Positions 30,539 through 38,550 of a stretch of DNA of 64,000 bases are shown here, one piece after another. A program made the position numbers and the translations under genes. The notes beneath the pieces are model-generated. The model ran no database searches and was not told the origin of the DNA. It saw nothing but the letters and a program-made list of their open reading frames with translations. Every line of letters starts with the position of its first letter. Positions within the stretch are counted from its first letter, which is position 1. This stretch comes from Singulisphaera sp. GP187. GTDB lineage: Bacteria > Planctomycetota > Planctomycetia > Isosphaerales > Isosphaeraceae. The stretch lies in NCBI RefSeq assembly GCF_900129635.1, contig NZ_FSRB01000003.1:1054001-1118000 (forward strand). The letters are read 5' to 3'.

Positions 30539-31036
30539 GTGGCCGACAACCATGCATTCGATATTGTCAGCGAGATCAACAGCGCCGAGATGCACAACGC
30601 GGTCGTGCAGGCGCAGCACGAGATCGCAGTTCGCTATGACTTCAAGGGGACGCGGGCCTCGATCGAGTACAACAAGAAGGACAACAATCTGACCCTGCTG
30701 GCCGACCACAAAGGGCAGCTTGACACCGTGATCCAGGTGCTCAAGGAGAAGATGGCCAAGCGCGGGGTGGCGGTCAATGCCTTGAAGCGCGGCAAGCTCG
30801 AGGAGGCGACCCACGACTCGGTCCGCGAGATCCTCACGCTTCATACCGGCATCGAGACCGACGACGCCAAGAAGCTCGTCAAGCAGATCAAGCAAATCGG
30901 CATCAAGGTGCAAGCCCAGATCATGGACAGCAAGGTCCGGGTCACGGGCAAAAAAATCGACGAGCTCCAATCGGTGATCGCCTACCTGAAGGAGAACGGA
31001 CCGGAATATCCTCTCCAGTACATCAATTTTACGTGA
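30539..31036 (+). CDS. yajQ: YajQ family nucleotide-binding protein
   Basis: This 165-aa protein matches UPF0234/YajQ throughout: FDIVSEINSAEMHNAVVQAQHEIAVRYDFKGT, LTLLADHKGQLDTVIQVLKEKMAKRGV, IKQIGIKVQAQIMDSKVRVTGKKIDELQSVIAYLKE. YajQ proteins bind nucleotides or RNA, and some (Xanthomonas XC_3703) bind cyclic di-GMP and modulate transcription. GTG 30539 (MADNHAFDIV) is preferred; a TTG at 30530 sits only 2 nt from the GGAG. Monocistronic by spacing. Confidence 0.94.
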   Translation: MADNHAFDIVSEINSAEMHNAVVQAQHEIAVRYDFKGTRASIEYNKKDNNLTLLADHKGQLDTVIQVLKEKMAKRGVAVNALKRGKLEEATHDSVREILTLHTGIETDDAKKLVKQIKQIGIKVQAQIMDSKVRVTGKKIDELQSVIAYLKENGPEYPLQYINFT

Positions 31037-31196
31037 GTGGCGTTCTAGGCACGGCCCGCAGCCCGTCTCGCCCAAGGAGCAAGCTTCCTATCGAGTACCC
31101 CGGCGGAACCGGCCGATGTAATGAGGGTCCCGGATGGCCGGGCGGTTGGCCGTTGCGTTGAGTTCGCCGCGGCGCAGTACAAGGAGGATCTTCGCG

Positions 31197-32356
31197 ATGG
31201 GGTTCTTGAACGGGCGCATCACCTACGTGCGATTTCGGGTCAGCGGCTCAAGCCCCTTGCCTTTCGGGGACGAAACCCTCGAGCAAATTCAATTGCACGC
31301 CCTCGGCCGGCACGGCGGGCCCGACCCCACCGACGGCATCACGATCGGCTGGGCCGGGGGGGACCATGTGCTCGACCTGACGTTCGACCCGGTCAAGAAC
31401 ATCCTCAACGACGCGCTTCACCTCTCGATTCGAATCGACACCAATAAGATTCCCGGCACGCTGCTCAAGGCCTACACCAAGATCGAAACCGATGCCCGGG
31501 CCCAACTTAACCCGAGCGGCTACCCGACCAAAGCTCAGCGTCAGGAGGCCAAAGAGGCCGCCATCGCCCGCGCCGAGTCTGAGGCGTCCGACGGCCGGTT
31601 CCGCCGGATGTCGCACTATCCGGTGCTCTGGGACGCTCAGTCCAACGTGCTCTACGCCGGGATGACCAGCCTGACCGCGATCGAACGGCTGAAAACCCTG
31701 TTTCGCGAAACGTTCGACCGCACGCTCGAGCCGATCACCGCGGGGAGCCTGGCGTACTCGCAGGCCGAGGTCCACGGCCTCGAGCGCTCGGTCGAGGATT
31801 TCGGGCCGGTCGGCTTCGTGGGCGAGGGGGGGGTTACTCCACCGTCGCCTGGGCGGATTCGGACGCCTCGAGCCGCGACTTCTGGGGCAACGAGTTCCTG
31901 ATCTGGCTCTGGCACACCTTGCAGATCGACGGCGACACGATCAAGCTCCGGGACGACTCGGAAGTGACCGTGATGATGGCCAAAACGCTGACCTTGGACT
32001 GTCCGCTCGGCGAGCACGGCCGCGACGCCCTGACCACCGAAGGGCCGACCAAGCTCCCCGAGGCGTTCCGGGCGATCCAGGCGGGCAAGTTGCCGCGCAA
32101 GGCCGGCCTGATCCTGGTGCGTGACGGGCTCCAATACGAGCTGACCCTGCAAGCCGAAACCCTCGCCGTGTCGGGGGCCAACCTGCCCAAGCCCGAGGGG
32201 ATCTCGCGAGAGGATGCCAAGCCCGCGCGGATTGAAGGGCTGAGACATCTGGTCGAGACACTCGACCTGCTGTACGATGCCTACGGTCGGTGCCGGACCG
32301 GGCCGGAGTGGAGCGGCGAAATCGGCCGCATTCGTCTCTGGCTCAACGCGGCGTGA
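31197..32356 (+). pseudogene. RdgC-like gene interrupted by a frameshift in a G8 tract
   Basis: A first frame (31197-31901, preceded by AAGGAGG at 9 nt) encodes MGFLNGRITYVRFRVSG... to about residue 212 and then runs into unrelated Pro/Arg-rich sequence. The continuation lies in the -1 frame after the G tract at 31826-31833: GYSTVAWADSDASSRDFWGNEFLIWLW..., joining a second open frame that ends at 32356. Together they give about 386 aa. The layout (N-terminal IGWAGGDHVLDL, long helical pair, then a domain with LPRKAGLILVRDGLQYELTL) resembles RdgC, a ring-shaped DNA-binding protein that limits RecA; that match is tentative. One added G, or ribosomal slippage, would restore the frame. It could be a sequencing indel, a pseudogene, or regulated. 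Confidence 0.65.
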
Positions 32357-32429
32357 CACCCCGCCCCATATGTGTGGTTGAGGGGGGACACGCCTTTGCA
32401 AGGAGGCGTGGAGCTCACGCTCGACCCCG

Positions 32430-33158
32430 TTGGGCAACTACCGACAGCATATTAGCTTCGCGGCGGCGCTCGGGTGCCTCTATGCGTGGGCGACCTTCGT
32501 GTTCGCCGGCGTCCACTGGCTCTACGGCTCCGTCGCGGCGCTTCTGGCGACCCTCAGCGGCCTCCTGCCCGACCTCGACTCCCAGACCGGGTTCGGGATG
32601 AAGGGATTCACCGGAATCCTCGGAGTCCTGGTCGCCCTGATTGTCTGGCAGAAGATGGGGAATTTCAGCCCCGAACCCGCCTTCGAGTTCCACCTCTGGG
32701 CGGTCATCGCCGCCTTCGCTTTGGTGCGCCACGGCTTGCGACGGATCGTGGGCCGCCTGACGGTCCACCGGGGGATGTGCCACAGCATTCCCACGTGCGC
32801 GGTCTGGGGGGCAGTCGCCTATCTCTACTACCCGACCGACAATCAAGTTCTCCGGATCGTTATGGCCGTGGCGGTGATGACCGGCTATTTCTCGCACCTG
32901 CTGCTCGACGAGATCTGCAGCGTCGACCTCAAGGGAGCGCGGGTCAATAAGGCGTTCGGAACCGCCATGAAGTTCTGGGCCCCCTCACCGTGGTCGACGC
33001 TCGGGATGTATGCCTTATTGAGTTATCTGACCTGGCGAATCATCCAGGGTTGGCCGGAAGGCCCGCTGATTCTCACCCCACCCATCCCTCCGAAGATCCC
33101 GATTACGCTCCCTGAGAACCTTCGGATCCTCATTCCGAACTGGGAGCTCGAGCGCTGA
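32430..33158 (+). CDS. YdjM/DUF457-type membrane-bound metal-dependent hydrolase
   Basis: This 242-aa protein has about five membrane helices. Conserved polar residues fit the family: HISFAAALG at the first helix, GLLPDLDSQTG, VHRGMCHSIPTC (the HRGxxHS motif) and FSHLLLDEICS. Related proteins are annotated as metal-dependent hydrolases, but the substrate is unknown. The only in-frame start after the upstream stop is TTG 32430, with no well-spaced Shine-Dalgarno. It begins 73 nt after the RdgC-like gene. Confidence 0.85.
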   Translation: MGNYRQHISFAAALGCLYAWATFVFAGVHWLYGSVAALLATLSGLLPDLDSQTGFGMKGFTGILGVLVALIVWQKMGNFSPEPAFEFHLWAVIAAFALVRHGLRRIVGRLTVHRGMCHSIPTCAVWGAVAYLYYPTDNQVLRIVMAVAVMTGYFSHLLLDEICSVDLKGARVNKAFGTAMKFWAPSPWSTLGMYALLSYLTWRIIQGWPEGPLILTPPIPPKIPITLPENLRILIPNWELER

Positions 33159-33236
33159 GACTCGCAGTCGAAGTGCGAGGGGCGACTCCGAATATTTTCT
33201 CGCGCGATTCGCGCGGCAATATTTTCGCGAAATCCG

Positions 33237-33242
33237 TATAAT
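33237..33242 (+). promoter_or_regulatory. TATAAT box of the PpiC foldase gene
   Basis: A perfect -10 hexamer lies 78 nt before the ATG at 33320. Just upstream are two direct copies of AATATTTTC near CGCG (33190-33230), an AT-rich patch that could be a regulator site. No consensus -35 is visible. Confidence 0.5.
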
Positions 33243-33319
33243 CGCTCAAGTTTACGGCTCGACGGCCTGTCTGAGCTTCGTGAGTAGGGCGTTTTCGAAA
33301 CTGTAGGGAGACGAGTTCG

Positions 33320-34447
33320 ATGCGAGCGATTGTCCGACCCGTTTGGTTCGCCACGACCGCGCTGGGGGTGCTCGCAATGCCCCTCACCACCCACGCACAG
33401 GCCCAGGCACCCGCGACGAAGGGAACGACTCCCGCGGCGAATGCGGCGGCTCCCGCTCCAGCCCCAGCCCCGGCCCCAGCCATGCGGATCTCGTCAGCAA
33501 AGCTGACCGAGGTGCTCGCGACGGTGAACGGCGAGAAGATCACCCGGGGCGACCTGCTCGACTTCCTCAGTCGTTATGAGATTCCCCCCGAGAACGAAGA
33601 GCAGATCTACAACGACGCGATCGAAACGCTGGTCAACATGAAGCTGGTCAGTCAATTCCTCACCCGCCAGAACATCAAAGTCAGCGACGATCGCGTGACC
33701 GAGGCGGTCAATCAGCTCGAGAAACAGCTCAAGGCGGACGGCAGCAGCCTGGCCCAGGCCCTGGTGGAAAGCAACAAGTCGATGAACGAGGTTCGCGAGG
33801 AGTACGCGAACCGGATCCGCTGGATCGACTACGTCAAGCTTCGGGGGACGGACGCCGAGCTGAAGAAATACGCCGAGAGTCATAAGGACCTGCTCAGCGG
33901 ATCTCAGATCCGGGCGAGCCACATCCTCAAACGGGTGGAGCCCACGACCACGCCCGCCGAGAAAGAAGCGATCAAGCAGAAGCTGATCAGCCTCAAGAAG
34001 GACATCGAGGCCAAGAAGATCACGTTCGCCGAGGCCGCGAACAAGAATTCGGAAGACCCCGCGAACTCCGAGAACGGCGGCGGCGACATCGGATTCTTCG
34101 GACTCAACAGCGGCATCGTCGAGGAGTTCGGCCAGGCGGCGTTCGCCCTCAAGCCGGGCGTCATCTCCGACCCGGTCGAAACGCCGTACGGCTTCCACCT
34201 GATCCTGATCACCGACCGTCAGGAAAAGCCCAAGGTCGACTACGAGCAGAACAAGCCGTTGATCTTGAACGCCTACGCCGCCGAGCTCCAGAAGGATCTC
34301 CTGATGTCTCAACGCAAGTCGGCCAAGATCGAAATCAAGCCGATGCCGACCGACCTCTTCGTCAAGGCTCCGGCCCCCACCACCGCCCCCGTCCCCGCCG
34401 GTGCGACCAAGAACGCGGCCCCTGGTACGCCCAAACCCGCGAAGTGA
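33320..34447 (+). CDS. Exported PpiC/SurA-type peptidyl-prolyl isomerase
   Basis: This 375-aa protein begins with a cleavable signal peptide (1-30, ending THAQAQA), followed by an Ala/Pro linker. Residues 60-180 form a SurA-N-like helical chaperone domain (ATVNGEKITRGDLLDFLSRYEI). Residues 195-295 are a parvulin domain: IRASHILKRVE, FAEAANKNSEDPANSENGGGDIGFF, FGLNSGIVEEFGQAAFAL, VETPYGFHLILI. It should fold or escort proteins outside the inner membrane. GGGAG lies 9 nt before ATG 33320, and a strong terminator follows, so it is a single-gene unit. Confidence 0.93.
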   Translation: MRAIVRPVWFATTALGVLAMPLTTHAQAQAPATKGTTPAANAAAPAPAPAPAPAMRISSAKLTEVLATVNGEKITRGDLLDFLSRYEIPPENEEQIYNDAIETLVNMKLVSQFLTRQNIKVSDDRVTEAVNQLEKQLKADGSSLAQALVESNKSMNEVREEYANRIRWIDYVKLRGTDAELKKYAESHKDLLSGSQIRASHILKRVEPTTTPAEKEAIKQKLISLKKDIEAKKITFAEAANKNSEDPANSENGGGDIGFFGLNSGIVEEFGQAAFALKPGVISDPVETPYGFHLILITDRQEKPKVDYEQNKPLILNAYAAELQKDLLMSQRKSAKIEIKPMPTDLFVKAPAPTTAPVPAGATKNAAPGTPKPAK

Positions 34448-34489
34448 CCGGAACGCGAGTCCGCCGGAATTCGTTGCAAGCCAACCCAA

Positions 34490-34523
34490 AGAAGGGGGCC
34501 ATCATGGCCCCCTTCTTTTTTTT
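34490..34523 (+). terminator. Intrinsic terminator of the PpiC gene
   Basis: AGAAGGGGGCC pairs with GGCCCCCTTCT around a 5-nt loop, followed directly by eight further T, 43 nt after the stop. Confidence 0.95.
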
Positions 34524-34558
34524 GGGGATGCGCTCGCCCGTCCGAACCGGTGGGTGCG

Positions 34559-35533
34559 CTACGCCAAGTCGGAGAGGTCGAGCCGTCCTTGAGCCTTGAG
34601 GGTCGCGAACCGCCGGTAGGTCTCGGCGATGCCGTCGCGGAGCGAGGTCCGGGGGAGGGGGCCGAGCCGGGCGTCGAGTCGGGAGTCGTCCAGGTCGGGG
34701 GCGATCGGAAGCCGGAGGTCACCGTGCGTGACCAGGTCGGCGGCCTCGGGGGCCACCTCCGCCAGGGTGGTCAGGAAGGTCTCCATCGGCACGACTGCGC
34801 CTCGGACGTTGAACGCGTCGGCTCCTTCGAATGGGGCCGACAGCGCGCGAAGGAAGGTCGCCGCGACATCGCCCACGTACTGAAAGTCTTGGAGGCCGCC
34901 GTAGCTGATCTTGAACGGTTTGCCGATCACGACCGACTTGATCGCCTTGGTCGGCTCGCTCGTCATCCCGAAGTCGCGGCCCACACCGTAGACGGTCCAC
35001 GGCCTGAGTCCGACGCTCGAGATCTTCTGATCGAGCCAGTAGACCCGGGCGTTGAGTTCGTTGCACACCTTGTAGGCGCCATAGTGCGTCGACGGGGCGA
35101 GCCGAACCTCATCACCGAGCGGCCCGGTCGCGTGGGGATCGGCGGGCCCGTGCACGGCAGCCGAACTCGCATAGACGACGCGTTCGACCTGTCCCTTCAG
35201 GGCCACAGCGGCCTCGAAGATCGCGAGCGTCCCGAGCACGTTGACCTTCGCCCCGAGGATCGGGTTCGCCCGACAAGTGGGGGCTTGCAGGCCCGCCAGA
35301 TGGAGCAGGTGGGTCGCCCCGACTTGCTCGATCGTCTTGAGGACCGCGGGCAGGTCGGACACGTCCCCGGGTAGGAAGTGAACCCGTTCCTTCTGCTCGG
35401 GTTCGAGGAGCAGGTCGAGCCGATGCGTGTCCTCTTTGAGGTCGAAGATCCAGATTTCCTGTCCCTGATCGACCAGTTGCTTGGCCACCCAGGACCCGAT
35501 GCAGCCGTAGCCGCCTGTCATCAGCACTCGCAC
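34559..35533 (-). CDS. NAD-dependent epimerase/dehydratase (SDR extended)
   Basis: This 324-aa protein has the extended-SDR pattern: nucleotide-binding TGGYGCIGSW (GxxGxxG) at the N-terminus, acidic FDLKED after strand 2, DVSD, active-site Ser-Ser in YASSAAVHGP and the catalytic YGAYK. The RPWTVYGVGRDFGMTSEPT loop is typical of UDP-sugar epimerases. It likely acts on a nucleotide sugar or a related diphospho compound, substrate unknown. It is convergent with the PpiC gene and shares the terminator region; no sugar-pathway gene is adjacent. Confidence 0.9.
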   Translation of the reverse strand: MRVLMTGGYGCIGSWVAKQLVDQGQEIWIFDLKEDTHRLDLLLEPEQKERVHFLPGDVSDLPAVLKTIEQVGATHLLHLAGLQAPTCRANPILGAKVNVLGTLAIFEAAVALKGQVERVVYASSAAVHGPADPHATGPLGDEVRLAPSTHYGAYKVCNELNARVYWLDQKISSVGLRPWTVYGVGRDFGMTSEPTKAIKSVVIGKPFKISYGGLQDFQYVGDVAATFLRALSAPFEGADAFNVRGAVVPMETFLTTLAEVAPEAADLVTHGDLRLPIAPDLDDSRLDARLGPLPRTSLRDGIAETYRRFATLKAQGRLDLSDLA

Positions 35534-35700
35534 GCGGCACCCTCCGAAATCGATGTCGGCTCACGAATTCCGGGTGGTCAGGATACCAGAACGGATCTTC
35601 GAAAACGCGAAGGTTGCCTTGGCGACAACCAGGTCGCCGCCGCAATTTCGGCACAATGCGTATCAAGGGAGTGAAAAAAGGGGGGGGGGAAGACGAACCA

Positions 35701-36825
35701 TCAATTCGCGGCGGGAACAAGCGGGGCGGGGGGGAGCAGGTGGTGGCTCAACCAGCGATAGGCGGCGGCGTGATTGGCGCGGAAGTAGGGCAAATTGTGA
35801 TGGCCATTGGGAGCACACTCGAGCGTGACCTCGACCCCCTTCTGGGCGGCCAACCAGGCGAACGACCGGGCCTGGGCGTCGAAGTTATAGTTGTCATCGC
35901 CGGGGTAGTGCAGGTAGATGTCGAGTTGCCCCGGCTGGAGGTCGGTCGTGAAGATCAGGTCGGCCGGATTCTCGCGACGGATTCTCTCATGGACATCCGG
36001 CCCGGTGCCGAAGACGGGGGTGACATACTTCTCCGCATACACCGGCCTGAGGTCGAGGTAGAACCGGCCAATGACCAGCTTCGGGTCATAGTGGTCGTTC
36101 CAGCGATAGGTCGCCGGGTCGAACGGGGCGAGGCAATCGTCGTTGCAGGTGGTGTAGCGCATGTTGGCTGGCCCCGCCATCGTCACTACCGCCCCGAAGA
36201 AGGCTCGATCCTTGATCGCCAGGTTCAGCGCCCCGAACCCGCCCGCCGAAATTCCAAAAAGGGCATGCGCCCCGCTCTCCGGCCGGATCGAGTAACAGCG
36301 CAACAGAAACGGCAGGACTTCCTGGACGAGATGATCCTGGAACCGGCCGTGGCAGCCGTTGACGTAAAACGAGTGCGCATCAAAGACCCGATCCTCACCG
36401 CCGATCACGCCATCAGGGCAGGCGACCACGACCGGCGGGAACTCCCCGCGCTGAATCATCTGGTCGAGCTGCACGATGTAGTTCGACCCAATAAAGATAT
36501 GCTCGTCGATATTGGCCAGGTGGAGGTAGATAATGAGCGGATAGGCCTTATCCGGCGAATAGCCGGGCGGCAGATAGAGGTAAAGATCGCGGGGCATCCC
36601 CAGGATCGGGGAAAAGATCCGGCGATCCTGGCCATGGTTGTGGGTGTAGTCGACCACCTGGCCGGCTAACTGGCGATTGATTCCTCGGAGGGTCGCCAAC
36701 GACTTGACCTGGGCCTCTACAGGCTGAGTCGTACCCATGACAACCAGGAATGCACCGAGCCAGCCGACCGCCGTCGGCCAACGGAAGCGTGCTGCTGGGC
36801 CGGCCGCATTGTGAGTCGCTTGCAC
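35701..36825 (-). CDS. Exported alpha/beta-hydrolase esterase (esterase D/Fes-like)
   Basis: This 374-aa protein has an N-terminal signal peptide (about 1-39, ending GTTQPVEAQ). The core is an esterase-D-like fold: RDLYLYLPPGYSPDKAYPLIIYLH, nucleophile Ser in the elbow FGISAGGFGAL, and a late histidine in CAPNGHHNLPYF; the acid is probably the Asp in YPGDDNYNF. It should cleave an ester outside the cytoplasm (feruloyl, acetyl or siderophore-type). GTG 36825 is chosen for AAGGGA 6 nt upstream and a proper signal peptide; the frame is open to 36936. A ten-base G run lies just beyond the stop (35680-35689). Confidence 0.83.
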   Translation of the reverse strand: MQATHNAAGPAARFRWPTAVGWLGAFLVVMGTTQPVEAQVKSLATLRGINRQLAGQVVDYTHNHGQDRRIFSPILGMPRDLYLYLPPGYSPDKAYPLIIYLHLANIDEHIFIGSNYIVQLDQMIQRGEFPPVVVACPDGVIGGEDRVFDAHSFYVNGCHGRFQDHLVQEVLPFLLRCYSIRPESGAHALFGISAGGFGALNLAIKDRAFFGAVVTMAGPANMRYTTCNDDCLAPFDPATYRWNDHYDPKLVIGRFYLDLRPVYAEKYVTPVFGTGPDVHERIRRENPADLIFTTDLQPGQLDIYLHYPGDDNYNFDAQARSFAWLAAQKGVEVTLECAPNGHHNLPYFRANHAAAYRWLSHHLLPPAPLVPAAN

Positions 36826-37127
36826 GGGCAATCCCTTCCCTCTGTGCTTCGAAGCCAATCTCAAGCAATATCGGCAGGGTTCGACCCCCGACGCGAGGAA
36901 TCCACCACAACGCCCGCCGACCGTGCTCCCCGGCACCCTTCGATCGCCCCGAGGAACCTAGATTCGGGAATGGTCGGCACACCCTTCGACGACGAAAAAT
37001 CGGTTCGCGGAATCAGAATCGATTGACACGGTATCCGGTTGCTCACGCATCACCCTCAAGCTACGCTCTTGAGCAGACCTCCGCCGCTCGAGGCCGCTGC
37101 GTCCTAAAGGGGTGAGGATCGTAACCG
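36826..37127. other. Divergent intergenic region
   Basis: About 300 bases lie between the leftward esterase gene and the rightward RND adaptor gene. No gene or clear operator was seen; it must hold both promoters. Confidence 0.4.
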
Positions 37128-38531
37128 TTGAACATCCAATCTCGTCGACTGGCCGCTCTGGCCTGCTCGATCACGTCTGTTGTCGTCCTTGCCCTGGTCG
37201 CGGGTTGTGAGCAAGGCAATGCCTATGTCCCGCCGCCACCGCCCGAAGTCACGGTGAGCCACCCCACCCAGAAGTCGGTGACCAACTACGTCCAATACAC
37301 GGGCACGACCAAGGCGGTCGAGACGGTCGACCTCCGCGCGCGGGTCCGTGGATTCCTCAAAGAGCGGAATTTCCAGCCTGGGGGCGACGTCAAGGAAGGC
37401 GACCTCCTCCTGGTCATCGATGAGGAACCGTTCCAGGTTCAGCTCGACGTGGCCAAGGCCAAGGTGGATGAAACCAAGGCGGCGCTGCTCACAGCCGAGC
37501 AATCCAAGAGCCGCGAAGTCGCCGCGGCACAGCTTGCCCTGGACGATGCGCTCCTGATGCTCGCCCGGGTCGAGGAGACGCGTCAGCGCAACCTGTACAC
37601 GCGTAACGCCGCCTCGCGCGAAGACCTCGACCGGACCCAGGCCGAACTCAAGAAGAACGCCGCCCAGGTCGAGGCCGACAAGGCCAAGCTCGACCAGTCC
37701 CGGGCCGACTACGATACCCAGATCCTCGCGGCCAGGGCCAAGCTCGAGGCGGCCAATGCCGACTTCCGCAACGCCGAGATCAACCTCAGCTATTGCCGGA
37801 TCAAGGCCCCGATCCGCGGCCGAATCAGCCGGAGCCTGGTCGATGTCGGCAACCTCGTCGGCGATGGCGAGGCCACACTCCTGGCGACGATCCTCAAAGA
37901 GGACCCAATCTACGCCTACATGAGCATTAGCGAGTCCGACGTGCTCGCCTTCCGGTCCCAGGTCCGCCAGGGCCATCGGGTCGACTACAAGAAGGAAACA
38001 GTGCGGCTCGACCTTGGCCTGGCCAATGAGAAGGGGTTCCCCCATGAAGGGCGGCTCGACTACGCCGATCCCGGGGTCGACCCCGCCACCGGCACCCTGA
38101 TCGCGCGGGGAATCTTCCCCAACCCCAACGACGAAATCGTCTCGGGGCTGTTCGTTCGGGTTCGGATCGCGCTCGAGGCACGTCCCAACGCCTTGCTGGT
38201 GCCGGAGCGTGCCCTGGGGGCCGACCAGGTCGGCCCGTTCCTCCTGGTGGTGGACAAGCAGAACCTCGTCGAACGCAGGGCCGTGACGCTCGGGGCCGAG
38301 ATCGACGGTCAGCGCGTGATCGAGGAGAACCTCAAGCCGGACGACCTGATCGTGATCAACGGCCTCCAACGAGCCCGGCCCGGCTCGAAGGTCTCCCCCA
38401 AACGCATCGCCAACTCGACCTCGACCTCGGCCTCAAGCGTAGGCGACACGAAATCGGTCTCTCCTGCCGGCGAGGCCAAGCCGGCCGCCGCCAAGGCAGC
38501 CACTCCGCCGGCCAAGACCTCATCTCCCTGA
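37128..38531 (+). CDS. RND efflux periplasmic adaptor lipoprotein
   Basis: This encodes 467 aa. A lipoprotein signal ends in the lipobox LVAGC (Cys 27). The order is that of AcrA/MexA: beta-barrel start (VTNYVQYTGTTKAVETVDLRARVRGFL), half-lipoyl (GGDVKEGDLLLVIDEEPFQ), a long helical hairpin (about 105-220), second half-lipoyl (SYCRIKAPIRGRISRSLVDVGNLV) and a beta-barrel/membrane-proximal part (NPNDEIVSGLFVRVRI). A low-complexity Ser/Ala/Pro tail ends the protein. The start is TTG 37128 with GAGG 10 nt upstream. The pump gene follows 19 nt on; no TolC-type outer-membrane gene is present in the window. Confidence 0.93.
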   Translation: MNIQSRRLAALACSITSVVVLALVAGCEQGNAYVPPPPPEVTVSHPTQKSVTNYVQYTGTTKAVETVDLRARVRGFLKERNFQPGGDVKEGDLLLVIDEEPFQVQLDVAKAKVDETKAALLTAEQSKSREVAAAQLALDDALLMLARVEETRQRNLYTRNAASREDLDRTQAELKKNAAQVEADKAKLDQSRADYDTQILAARAKLEAANADFRNAEINLSYCRIKAPIRGRISRSLVDVGNLVGDGEATLLATILKEDPIYAYMSISESDVLAFRSQVRQGHRVDYKKETVRLDLGLANEKGFPHEGRLDYADPGVDPATGTLIARGIFPNPNDEIVSGLFVRVRIALEARPNALLVPERALGADQVGPFLLVVDKQNLVERRAVTLGAEIDGQRVIEENLKPDDLIVINGLQRARPGSKVSPKRIANSTSTSASSVGDTKSVSPAGEAKPAAAKAATPPAKTSSP

Positions 38532-38550
38532 GCCCGATCGAGCGCCCACG

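Noticed and set aside
35680..35689. Ten-base G run considered as a phase-variation tract
   Set aside because: It lies outside coding sequence, just past the esterase stop, with no promoter it could plausibly modulate.
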